Shown in pieces: positions 7,394 through 13,825 of a DNA stretch of 13,825 nucleotides. The stretch is from Nitrososphaeria archaeon (GTDB lineage Archaea > Thermoproteota > Nitrososphaeria > Nitrososphaerales > Nitrososphaeraceae), in assembly GCA_021324715.1 (NCBI GenBank), contig JAJPIN010000193.1:1-13825 (forward strand), given 5' to 3'. Positions within the stretch are counted from its first letter, which is position 1. Each line of letters begins with the position of its first letter. A model generated the notes under the pieces. The model made no database searches, was not told the DNA's origin, and worked only from the letters and a program-made list of their open reading frames with translations. The position numbers were made by a program, and so were the translations under genes.

Positions 7394-7409
7394 CATCAGC
7401 GAAGTGCAA

Positions 7410-8012
7410 TTACCTTGATGACATTGCGATTCTTTCTTGTTCATTCTTTTTCTTTACAGAATGACTTTCCATGGAATTATTTGAGGCTAGTACGATCTCC
7501 CTTGCAAGTGCCTCTTCAATAGTCTTTGGATTTGAATAAGTCGTTTCTCTCACGCCTTCAGCTATAAACCTTAGTGCCAAATCAACCCGTCTTAATGGTG
7601 CTACATCAACAGAAACGTGATATACAACTCCCCCGTAGACGATTCTTGTAGTATCCTCATTAGGTGCTGCATTCTCAATTGCCCTAATCAGCAACTCTAT
7701 TGGATTCTTGCCAGTTTCGTAGTATATTAGTTCAAGGGCAGTCTTGACAGTTTTTATCATTCTTCCCTTCTTTCCTCCCATTCTGCCAGTATTTTTTGCA
7801 TATTTCTTGCCAAAGTGCATGAGTTTGTTCACTAGCCTTTCAATAATGTGCACTTCAGCTTTCTTTAACCTCTGATGTTCATGTCTTCCAAAGCTAATTG
7901 GAATTATTGCAGCATCCAAGGCAATGACATTTTTTAAGCCAGAATCTTGGATTTCGATGTCGTTTGGACTCCACTTGTTAAATAATAACATTGTATTTTC
8001 TTTTGAAACCAT
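7410..8012 (-). CDS. rpsG: 30S ribosomal protein uS7
   Basis: A 200-residue small-subunit head protein that binds the 3' major domain of 16S rRNA near the E and P sites. The archaeal uS7 signature is clear: HEHQRLKKAEVHIIERLVNKLM, NTGRMGGKKGRMIKTVKTALELI, NPIELLIRAIENAAPNEDTTRIVYGGVVYHVSVDVAPLRRVDLALR, and IAEGVRETTYSNPKTIEEALAREIV. The C-terminus (NEQERIAMSSR) is the typical basic tail. The length is normal for archaea. The ATG at 8012 is fixed by a strong AGGAGATGA site that overlaps the uS12 stop; only five bases separate the two genes. It is the last gene of the RNA polymerase/ribosomal operon here. In many archaea elongation factor EF-1alpha and uS10 follow at this point, but here the next gene is an unrelated unknown protein. 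Confidence 0.97.
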   Translation of the reverse strand: MVSKENTMLLFNKWSPNDIEIQDSGLKNVIALDAAIIPISFGRHEHQRLKKAEVHIIERLVNKLMHFGKKYAKNTGRMGGKKGRMIKTVKTALELIYYETGKNPIELLIRAIENAAPNEDTTRIVYGGVVYHVSVDVAPLRRVDLALRFIAEGVRETTYSNPKTIEEALAREIVLASNNSMESHSVKKKNEQERIAMSSR

Positions 8013-8026
8013 TCAAATCATCTCCT
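8013..8026 (-). promoter_or_regulatory. Shine-Dalgarno site fixing the uS7 start
   Basis: AGGAGATGA lies across the last codons and the TGA of uS12 and ends just before the uS7 ATG. It is among the strongest anti-SD matches in the window and supports start 8012 over the later ATG at codon 8. Confidence 0.6.
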
Positions 8027-8455
8027 TGGTTTTTCTTTACGTCCATAAACTAATTCTATAAGTGATACCCCATTTACCTTAAATACCTGCCATCTGACTC
8101 CTGGAATATCTCCCATTGCACCACCCATTGAACCGCCGATTCCTTCTAGCAAAACTTCATCATGTTCATCTATATAATTTAGCGCACCGTCCCGTGGCAG
8201 AAAGGCAGTAATAGATTTCCCGTTCTTGATTAATTGCACCCTGACACACTTCCGCACGGCGGAATTAGGCTGTTTTGATTCAATTCCAACTTTTTCAAGT
8301 ACAATGCCTCTTGCTTGTGGAGCTCCCTCCAAAGGATTTGCTTTCTTATCGAGCAATAACATCCGTCTCTTATAGTACTTGTTTGACCACCTCATCCTCT
8401 TTCTCTTTGATTTTAAGACTCTTCCCGAAAAAAGACCCAAAGGAGATTTTGCCAA
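8018..8455 (-). CDS. rpsL: 30S ribosomal protein uS12
   Basis: A 145-residue decoding-centre protein, the normal archaeal length (archaeal and eukaryotic type, with an N-terminal extension relative to bacteria). The conserved loop KQPNSAVRKCVRVQL, which contacts the A-site codon-anticodon helix, is intact, as is the second loop ending IPGVRWQVFKVNGVSLIELV. The basic N-terminus KSKRKRMRWSNKYYKRRML and the C-terminal GRKEKPRR are as expected. The start is TTG at 8455 (TTG GCA AAA), which gives the standard N-terminus MAKSPLGLFSGR. A GAGGT ribosome-binding site overlaps the nusA stop about ten bases upstream. It lies 13 bases after nusA and five bases before uS7, so the three genes are one translationally linked block. 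Confidence 0.97.
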   Translation of the reverse strand: MAKSPLGLFSGRVLKSKRKRMRWSNKYYKRRMLLLDKKANPLEGAPQARGIVLEKVGIESKQPNSAVRKCVRVQLIKNGKSITAFLPRDGALNYIDEHDEVLLEGIGGSMGGAMGDIPGVRWQVFKVNGVSLIELVYGRKEKPRR

Positions 8456-8468
8456 TTAACTAGTAACC

Positions 8469-8930
8469 TCAAATACTCTGTGCATTATCCTCACTCACTA
8501 TCATAACATTTGAAATCTGAAAATACCTTTTTGCCAAAATTCTAGCCTTCTCCGCATTACGTCCTTCCTTACCCACTACTATGCCTTTCTTTTTTGGATC
8601 CACAACCACAACAGCTTGTTTTGAACCATCAAATCTATTATTAATCTTTATCTCATTTATCATTTCAGAATTAAGGACATTTCCCAAAAAAGCCGCTGGA
8701 TCTTCTGAATATTCGACTAGTTCAACTTTCTTTGTTACAATTCCTTGTAGCTGCCTTATTGTTGCACCCCCTTTCCCAATGGCCAGCCCCATCTGCCCTT
8801 TATTTACGATAAAAATTACTCTGTCCATTTTTTCGTCGACCACGCAGTCACGAGCAACAGCTCCTGTTATATTTTGAAATAATGACATTAGTCTTAATTC
8901 ATCAGAAGTTAGTTTGATTTTTTCAGTCAA
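8469..8930 (-). CDS. nusA: Archaeal NusA-like transcription termination/antitermination factor (two KH domains)
   Basis: A 153-residue stand-alone tandem-KH protein matching the C-terminal RNA-binding half of bacterial NusA; archaeal NusA normally has only this part. KH1 contains GQMGLAIGKGGATIRQLQ with the GxxG loop GKGG, and KH2 contains KGIVVGKEGRNAEKARILAKRYF with loop GKEG. The GAVARDCVVDEKMDRVIFIVNKG segment is typical of the first KH domain. It would bind single-stranded RNA and act with RNA polymerase or in rRNA maturation; its exact archaeal role is unsettled. The only possible start before the conserved region is TTG at 8930, because an in-frame TAA lies four codons upstream at 8940-8942. 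A weak AGGT sits about 15 bases upstream. It is placed between eL30 (122-base gap) and uS12 (13-base gap), the classic archaeal order. Confidence 0.95.
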   Translation of the reverse strand: MTEKIKLTSDELRLMSLFQNITGAVARDCVVDEKMDRVIFIVNKGQMGLAIGKGGATIRQLQGIVTKKVELVEYSEDPAAFLGNVLNSEMINEIKINNRFDGSKQAVVVVDPKKKGIVVGKEGRNAEKARILAKRYFQISNVMIVSEDNAQSI

Positions 8931-8951
8931 TTTGGCTGTTTACCTATATTG

Positions 8952-8999
8952 TTAATTTGTTTGATTCGTTCGAAATTTGATTGCTCTTTTTGTAATCAT
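8952..8999 (-). CDS. Possible 15-residue leader peptide between eL30 and nusA
   Basis: A short open frame ATG...TAA encodes MITKRAIKFRTNQTN, a basic peptide. A GGAG Shine-Dalgarno sequence lies nine bases upstream, better placed than any site for nusA itself. It is in the same frame as nusA, ending 21 bases before the nusA TTG, with a second in-frame TAA at 8940-8942. The peptide has no recognisable motif and such short frames arise by chance, so this is a candidate uORF only. Confidence 0.2.
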   Translation of the reverse strand: MITKRAIKFRTNQTN

Positions 9000-9052
9000 T
9001 TTTTAGATCTCCAATTTATGACAATTTACTTTAATAGATATCCCCATTCGCA

Positions 9053-9361
9053 TCACTTATTCGCAAATTCGTTAACTAACTCTTGTATTTCGTTATCTTT
9101 ACCAATTCTTAGAGACAAGGCACTTATCCTAAAGGGCTTATTACATAATTTTCCTAATTGAACAGAATTACCGTTGAATGGTAATGTCGGAACCTGTGCG
9201 TTTCTAGCCTCCTCCAGGATTTTGGATTTATCTCCTGAAATCAATGAGTCTGAAAGAACTATGAGTTTTGAACCTTTAATAGAACCCATAACTTGTCTAG
9301 TTCCTATTTTGCACTTATTAGAACTTATTGCTTCTTTAATTGTTTTTTCGAGGTTTTTCAT
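9053..9361 (-). CDS. rpl30e: 50S ribosomal protein eL30 (L30e)
   Basis: A protein of about 102 residues in the L7Ae/L30e kink-turn RNA-binding fold, part of the archaeal/eukaryotic large subunit. Typical features are LEKTIKEAISSNKCKIGTRQ, then GSKLIVLSDSL and ILEEARNAQVPTLPFNGNSVQLGKLCNKPFRISALSLRI; the GNSVQLGKLCNKPF stretch is characteristic of eL30. Two ATGs lie six bases apart, at 9367 and 9361. I chose 9361 because AAGG abuts the first ATG directly but sits six bases before the second. Either start makes the gene overlap the 3' end of rpoA (26 or 32 bases), so translation is probably coupled to that of RpoA. Its place between rpoA and nusA is the usual archaeal arrangement. Confidence 0.94.
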   Translation of the reverse strand: MKNLEKTIKEAISSNKCKIGTRQVMGSIKGSKLIVLSDSLISGDKSKILEEARNAQVPTLPFNGNSVQLGKLCNKPFRISALSLRIGKDNEIQELVNEFANK

Positions 9362-12300
9362 TTTCATCCTTCACGCTCATGTAAAGTTCAACCATTCCTG
9401 TACCAATTGGTACAGTAGCGCCTACTATAACGTTTTCTGTTACACCTTTGAGTGATTCGATTTGTCCTTCCAGAGAAGCTTTTGCAATCGTAGGTACAGT
9501 AATTTCAAATGCCGCACGGGCAAGCACGGATGTTTTAGTTCCGGCAATTCCATGCCTTCCGATTTGTTGTAAATGTCCTTTTGATGTCATAAGATCTGCA
9601 ACGAGCATAATATGTCTGATGTCGACTTCTAATCCTTGTTCCTCAAGAGTATTGGTAACTTCTTTAATCAATGCATTTCTTGCTGCTTCTATTCCCAGAG
9701 TCTGCCAAACTTCATAAACATTGTTTGTAATAATTCTTGAAGTGTCGATACCATCTATTGCAATTATCTTTGATAGATTGGAACCTGCAGTTTGGATAAC
9801 CCATTCTTCATTTTGTTTTACTATTGTTACACGTTCTATATCCTGCACTCCCTTTACTCTTGCATTCATTAATTTGTTCTTCATTGTCAACAGCGTTTGT
9901 GCGTCAGGTTCTCCTGCAATAGTAATTTTAATTACTTTTTCGGATTCCTGCAAAGTGACATCGTATTTTTTCTTGGGGCCTTTTAGAACTTCCATGATAT
10001 CTTCTATCGAACATCCACGTTCTAATAGCTTTGAATCTGAAATATGGAATGTCAGTATTCCTGAATAGTCAGTCTCCGTTCTATCGAGTAAATCGGCGAC
10101 TTTAGTAAATATTATTTCTCTAGCTACATTAAGAGCCTTTTCCCTCGATACCTTATGTTCTTCATCTAGATATACATCCATAGTAGGGGTAACAGGCTTT
10201 TTTCTTGCATCTACAAGTTCTATTAACCTAGGTAATCCCAAGGTAACGTTCCGCTCCTTAACTCCGGCAAAATGGAATGTCCTAAGAGTCATCTGAGTTC
10301 CTGGTTCACCAATCGACTGTGCAGTAACTACTCCTACTGCCTCTCCTGGCTCAACCATTGCCTTCTTTATGAGATCAAGTGCTTTCTTTATTACCTTGTT
10401 AGCGCCATCTTTACTTATTTTGCTTTGATGCAGTGATACTAACAATTTCTCTCTTAATCTTGGATTAAGGGTCTTTGCGTGCTTATGAACTATTTCTGAA
10501 ATTTCCTTTTCAGTGGCCTTTTTACCTTCATCGATTAGTAATTCGCCTTCAATTAACCTAGAAATATTTACAGCTTCTCCATGATCACTTTTTGCTGGAT
10601 CTATTCCATCCTCTCCATAAACAAATTGTATTATGTTGCCATGTGGGTCTCTCACAGTTTGATCGTATTCTATCTTCATATGTTCAAGTGCATTAATCAG
10701 CCTTCTTTGCATGTAACCAGATTGTTGAGTTCTAACTGCAGTATCAACAAGCCCTTCTCTGCCACCCATGGCATGGAAGAAAAATTCGAGCGGACTTAAG
10801 CCGTCCCTATAATTTGATTTTACAAATCCTTTCGAATCAGGATTAGCATCATTGGCTTTAAAATGTGGAAGCGATCTATCTCTATATCCTTTGGTGATTC
10901 TTCTCCCTCTTATGGACTGTTGTCCTAGTGCCGCTGTCATCTGTCCAATGTTTAGAGTAGAACCCCTTGCTCCAGTCGATGCCATTATTACACCAGAATT
11001 GTCATCAGGAAAAGCACGGTCTGCGGTTTTGCCAGCTCGATCCCGAGCCCTTGAAAGTTCATTTACAACATATAGCTCTAATGCTTCTGCGGGTGATAAA
11101 CCTCTCGTCAATGGTAACGTCTCCTCGTCGTGTTGTTTTATCAGTTCATATACTTTCTCATATGCCTTGAGAATAACGTTACTAATTTCAGTTCTGGTTT
11201 CATCTGACAACCATAGGTCAGAATAGCCGTACGAAAATCCATTCTGTGTTATATATGATTTTAGAACAATAAGAATAGAATCCAAGAACCGTTTCGCAGC
11301 CTCGTTTCCATAATCTTTAGCAATTCTGTGTAAAACACTATCTGGTTCCTCTGCACCAATTGAGGCTTTGTCAATAACGCCACTTATCAACTCACCATTC
11401 TTTATGACAACATCTTTGCCCTCACCTTTTGATGCTTTATTCCATTTTGAAGTGATTACAAAATTAAAATCCTTCGGCAAAAAGAGTGAAAAAAGCTGTT
11501 TACCAGTATAGATTTTTCTACCGTTTTCGTGATGTTTTGGTTCAGGAAGTTCCTTTGAATATCCCCCCAGCAAAGCAAGGTTAGCAAATTCTTCTTCTTT
11601 CAAAAATGTCTTATCCTGTGTAAGTATAAATGCACCTGTTATGAAATCTCTTATCGCGCCAATAATTGGTCCACCATACCTTGGCGAAATTAACTGATCT
11701 TGAACTCTCATCAGAAGAGCGGCTTCTGCACGTGCTTCTTCACTCTGAGGTACATGAAGATTCATTTCATCTCCATCAAAATCAGCGTTGTAGGGAGGAC
11801 AGACTGCTGGATGTAACCTAAACGTTCTGTATGGCAATACCTTTACGTAATGTGCCATAATTGACATCCTGTGAAGTGAGGGTTGTCTGTTAAATATTAC
11901 TGCGTCCCCATCTCGTAAATGTCTTTCTACAATAAATCCAGGGCTTATTGAATCGGCCAGTACTGTTCTATCGGTAACGTAATCAAGTCGAATTTTTACT
12001 CCATCGGTTCTTATAATATAATTTGCTCCAGGATACTCATTTGGTCCCTTAATTATCATTTTCTTTAATTCTTCGATGTTCCACTCGCTAACTGTTTCCG
12101 GGATAGTAAGCTTTTTTGCAACATCCACTGGAACACCAACATCTGAAATGGTCAAATTGGGATCGGGGGATATAACAGTCCTACTGGAAAAGTCTACTCT
12201 CTTCCCGGATAAGGATCCTCTGAATCTTCCTTCTTTTCCCTTTAATCTTTGTGTTAGGGTCTTTAATGGTCTACCGGATCTATGATGTGCTTGCGGAATA

Positions 12301-13163
12301 CCCGATACCTCGTTGTCAAAGTAAGTGGTTACATGGTACTGAAGGAGATCAACCAAATCTTGGACTATCAGGGGAGGTGTACCTGCTTCCTTACTCTCTT
12401 TAAGCCTCTGATTAACTCTAATAATATCAACCAATTTATGAGTGAGATCGTCTTCTGATCTGATCCCAGTTTCTAAAATAATCGATGGCCTAACTGTAAC
12501 GGGAGGAACTGGAAGGACTTGTAGCACAAACCATTCTGGTCTAGCTGTCTCGGGGTCATATCCTAATAAAACTAGATCTTCGTTAGGGATATTCATCAAT
12601 CGTTCCCTGATTGTAATAGGAAGAAGTCTGTTTTCACCTATTTCGGTCTTTTCGACAAATATTGTTGGTTTTGTAAAAACCAAATCGTATTGTTCCTTTT
12701 GACAGTGCGGACATATCTTTACTTTTTTTGCTTTTTCAATTATATCTTCTTTAATGTTTTCGAGAGTAATTACCGCGTACGCAGCCTTTGTGTCTCTGAG
12801 ATCCTTATATTTTGCCAACTCTTCAGTTGAAAGTTTTATCCTACTGCAAGATCTGCATGAAACAAGCAACAACTTGTGGATATCGTCTACAAACGCTATG
12901 TGCAAAACGGCTTCAGCCAATTCGATGTGACCAAAGTGTCCAGGACAATTAGCTGATGTATTCCCACAAGTTCCACACTTCTGTCCGGGTTCTAATGTCC
13001 CAAGCCTGTTATCCATAAGGCCTCCCTGCACAGACATCCCATCCTCGTCATAGGTTTCTGGCGCAGTGATTTCTACTACACTGAATTTTCGAATTTCAAC
13101 AGGCGATAGTACGCTGAATCTAATACCACCTAAAATTTTAAGAGTATCTTCAACTTCCGTGAT
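9336..13163 (-). CDS. rpoA: DNA-directed RNA polymerase subunit A, unsplit (A' + A'' in one chain)
   Basis: The largest RNA polymerase subunit, about 1275 residues with the start proposed here. Order of parts (1275 numbering): N-terminal clamp LGGIRFSVLSPVEIRK; zinc motif C63-x2-C66-x6-C73-x2-H76; a second CxxC pair (CRSC...CPHC); catalytic loop NADFDGDEM at 459-467 with Mg-binding D461, D463 and D465; bridge helix/trigger region through STGARGSTLNIGQM and FFFHAMGGREGLVDTAVRT; then TAQSIGEPGTQMTLRTFHFAG at 947-967, which in most archaea is encoded by a separate rpoA2. The two halves are joined without a stop near residues 915-940. The unsplit gene is typical of Thaumarchaeota. The first ATG is at 13037, but about 30 residues before it are plainly conserved and there is no ATG, GTG or TTG back to the stop at 13203-13205. 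I place the start at ATC 13163, just after the rpoB stop. The exact start is uncertain, the identity is not. Confidence 0.96.
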   Translation of the reverse strand: MTEVEDTLKILGGIRFSVLSPVEIRKFSVVEITAPETYDEDGMSVQGGLMDNRLGTLEPGQKCGTCGNTSANCPGHFGHIELAEAVLHIAFVDDIHKLLLVSCRSCSRIKLSTEELAKYKDLRDTKAAYAVITLENIKEDIIEKAKKVKICPHCQKEQYDLVFTKPTIFVEKTEIGENRLLPITIRERLMNIPNEDLVLLGYDPETARPEWFVLQVLPVPPVTVRPSIILETGIRSEDDLTHKLVDIIRVNQRLKESKEAGTPPLIVQDLVDLLQYHVTTYFDNEVSGIPQAHHRSGRPLKTLTQRLKGKEGRFRGSLSGKRVDFSSRTVISPDPNLTISDVGVPVDVAKKLTIPETVSEWNIEELKKMIIKGPNEYPGANYIIRTDGVKIRLDYVTDRTVLADSISPGFIVERHLRDGDAVIFNRQPSLHRMSIMAHYVKVLPYRTFRLHPAVCPPYNADFDGDEMNLHVPQSEEARAEAALLMRVQDQLISPRYGGPIIGAIRDFITGAFILTQDKTFLKEEEFANLALLGGYSKELPEPKHHENGRKIYTGKQLFSLFLPKDFNFVITSKWNKASKGEGKDVVIKNGELISGVIDKASIGAEEPDSVLHRIAKDYGNEAAKRFLDSILIVLKSYITQNGFSYGYSDLWLSDETRTEISNVILKAYEKVYELIKQHDEETLPLTRGLSPAEALELYVVNELSRARDRAGKTADRAFPDDNSGVIMASTGARGSTLNIGQMTAALGQQSIRGRRITKGYRDRSLPHFKANDANPDSKGFVKSNYRDGLSPLEFFFHAMGGREGLVDTAVRTQQSGYMQRRLINALEHMKIEYDQTVRDPHGNIIQFVYGEDGIDPAKSDHGEAVNISRLIEGELLIDEGKKATEKEISEIVHKHAKTLNPRLREKLLVSLHQSKISKDGANKVIKKALDLIKKAMVEPGEAVGVVTAQSIGEPGTQMTLRTFHFAGVKERNVTLGLPRLIELVDARKKPVTPTMDVYLDEEHKVSREKALNVAREIIFTKVADLLDRTETDYSGILTFHISDSKLLERGCSIEDIMEVLKGPKKKYDVTLQESEKVIKITIAGEPDAQTLLTMKNKLMNARVKGVQDIERVTIVKQNEEWVIQTAGSNLSKIIAIDGIDTSRIITNNVYEVWQTLGIEAARNALIKEVTNTLEEQGLEVDIRHIMLVADLMTSKGHLQQIGRHGIAGTKTSVLARAAFEITVPTIAKASLEGQIESLKGVTENVIVGATVPIGTGMVELYMSVKDENEKPRKNN

Positions 13164-13165
13164 TT

Positions 13166-13825
13166 TTACACCTTCTCCTTTGGAACCAATCTGGGAGCTA
13201 TATTAAGGCTGATCATTTCTTGCAACAATAGTTTAAACGCATAGGCAATAGCCACTGATGAAATTCTGGCTCTGTCGCCGTCAACTCTACAGACGTATCG
13301 TCTTTGTTTGACGTCATAGTAGGCGAGCAGACCACATCGCTCACAAATGTTAACTTCTGCTTTGTCTGACTCTTCTAAAAGCCTATCTTTTAGCATCATA
13401 GAGGCACCATATGCAATCAAACAATCTCGTTCCATCTCACCAAATCTTAGACCACCTCCTCTAGCGCGGCCTTCTGTTGGCTGTTTTGTGAGCATCTGAA
13501 CCTGTCCTCTTGCTCTACTATGGATTTTATCAGCAACCATATGGTGAAGCTTTTGGTAATACACTACTCCAATGTATACTTCAGCTTTGAATTTCTTGCC
13601 AGTACGTCCATCATACATTACCTCTTTACCCGTTGACTTGAATCCATATTTTTCCAAAATTTCCTTAAGGTCATTTACTTTTTCACCTACAAAGGCTGAG
13701 CCATCTACTACTTTGCCACGTAGGGCAGCAGATTTTCCTGCAATAGATTCCATGAATTGACCCACGGTCATTCTTGACGGGAATGCATGCGGATTAATCA
13801 TAACATCTGGAACTATACCATCTTC
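13166..13825 (-). CDS. rpoB: DNA-directed RNA polymerase subunit B, C-terminal part (5' end outside window)
   Basis: The frame runs from the right edge (EDGIVPDVMINPHAFPSRM) to TAA at 13166-13168, giving the last 219 residues of the second-largest RNA polymerase subunit. Recognisable are PSRMTVGQFMESIAGK, YDGRTGKKFKAEVYIG, YYQKLHHMVADKIHSRARG and TEGRARGGGLRFGEMERD (hybrid-binding and switch regions), then the C-terminal clamp with CERCG and VCRVDGD, and the closing AYAFKLLLQEMISLNIAPRL. The zinc finger normally ends C-x2-C, but the last ligand is Asp here (GAC). The internal ATG at 13801 is not the start; the reading frame continues out of the window. It is immediately followed by rpoA, the standard archaeal order, with the two genes effectively abutting. 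Whether B is split into B' and B'', as in some euryarchaea, cannot be seen from this fragment. Confidence 0.97.
   Translation of the reverse strand, partial: EDGIVPDVMINPHAFPSRMTVGQFMESIAGKSAALRGKVVDGSAFVGEKVNDLKEILEKYGFKSTGKEVMYDGRTGKKFKAEVYIGVVYYQKLHHMVADKIHSRARGQVQMLTKQPTEGRARGGGLRFGEMERDCLIAYGASMMLKDRLLEESDKAEVNICERCGLLAYYDVKQRRYVCRVDGDRARISSVAIAYAFKLLLQEMISLNIAPRLVPKEKV
13169..13180 (-). promoter_or_regulatory. Shine-Dalgarno-like purine stretch before the inferred rpoA start
   Basis: AAGGAGAAGGTG forms the last four codons of rpoB. Its GGTG ends five bases, and its GGAG eleven bases, before ATC 13163-13161, the proposed rpoA start. This is the only good ribosome-binding sequence in the region and suggests that rpoA translation begins here, coupled to rpoB termination. 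Confidence 0.45.

Noticed and set aside
10852..11226. Long open frames on the plus strand opposite rpoA, accC and other genes
   Set aside because: They are antisense shadows of well-supported genes, with no recognisable domains and no plausible initiation signals.
13160..13185. rpoB-rpoA fusion by -1 frameshifting at the rpoB stop
   Set aside because: The rpoA frame is indeed -1 to rpoB and open across the junction, but there is no slippery heptamer (the sequence is AAG GTG TAA A) and no obvious stimulatory structure. Separate initiation is simpler.
1..13825. CRISPR arrays, insertion sequences, toxin-antitoxin or other defence genes
   Set aside because: No repeat-spacer pattern, transposase motif, terminal inverted repeats or compositional break was seen; the window is housekeeping sequence.

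Overview
The window is an AT-rich, gene-dense archaeal chromosome segment. It most likely comes from an ammonia-oxidising Nitrososphaeria (Thaumarchaeota), possibly a low-GC member of the Nitrososphaerales such as a Nitrosocosmicus-like lineage; that finer placement is inference. Three things support the call. The large RNA polymerase subunit RpoA is one unsplit polypeptide (A'+A''), a thaumarchaeal hallmark. The cluster rpoB-rpoA-eL30-nusA-uS12-uS7 is archaeal. The trio carboxyltransferase / biotin carboxylase / biotin carrier is the acyl-CoA carboxylase of the thaumarchaeal 3-hydroxypropionate/4-hydroxybutyrate (3HP/4HB) carbon-fixation cycle.

Layout, left to right: (1) 1-261 (+), the 3' end of a LarE-type sulfur transferase; (2) 336-815 (+), a peroxiredoxin; (3) 857-4436 (-), a tightly packed carboxylase operon transcribed CT -> biotin carboxylase -> biotin carrier, with a clear TATA box that predicts a near-leaderless mRNA; (4) 4555-4767 (-), a 70-residue uncharacterised protein with an Arg/Gly-rich tail; (5) 4933-6144 (-), the clamp-loader large subunit RfcL; (6) 6167-7309 (-), a 380-residue protein I do not recognise; (7) 7410-13825 (-), the transcription/translation operon, read from the right edge as rpoB (3' part), rpoA, rpl30e, nusA, rpsL, rpsG. 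No rRNA, tRNA, mobile element or CRISPR array is visible. No gap between genes exceeds 300 bases; the longest is about 165 bases (4768-4932).

Two themes dominate. Carbon fixation: CT, biotin carboxylase and BCCP together carboxylate acetyl-CoA and propionyl-CoA, and Ile406 in the CT active site fits dual substrate use. Information processing: RNA polymerase core subunits, NusA, three ribosomal proteins and a DNA clamp loader lie together with an unknown 380-residue protein.

Most worth a second look: rpoA has no ATG/GTG/TTG codon ahead of its conserved N-terminus; the RpoB C-terminal zinc finger has an Asp where the fourth Cys is expected; the 380-residue unknown carries a possible CxxC/HxxH metal site; RfcL ends without a recognisable PCNA-binding tail; and a TAGCTA repeat pair lies upstream of the carboxylase promoter. 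I found no evidence of a wholly new multi-gene system; the novelty lies in these individual genes and sites.
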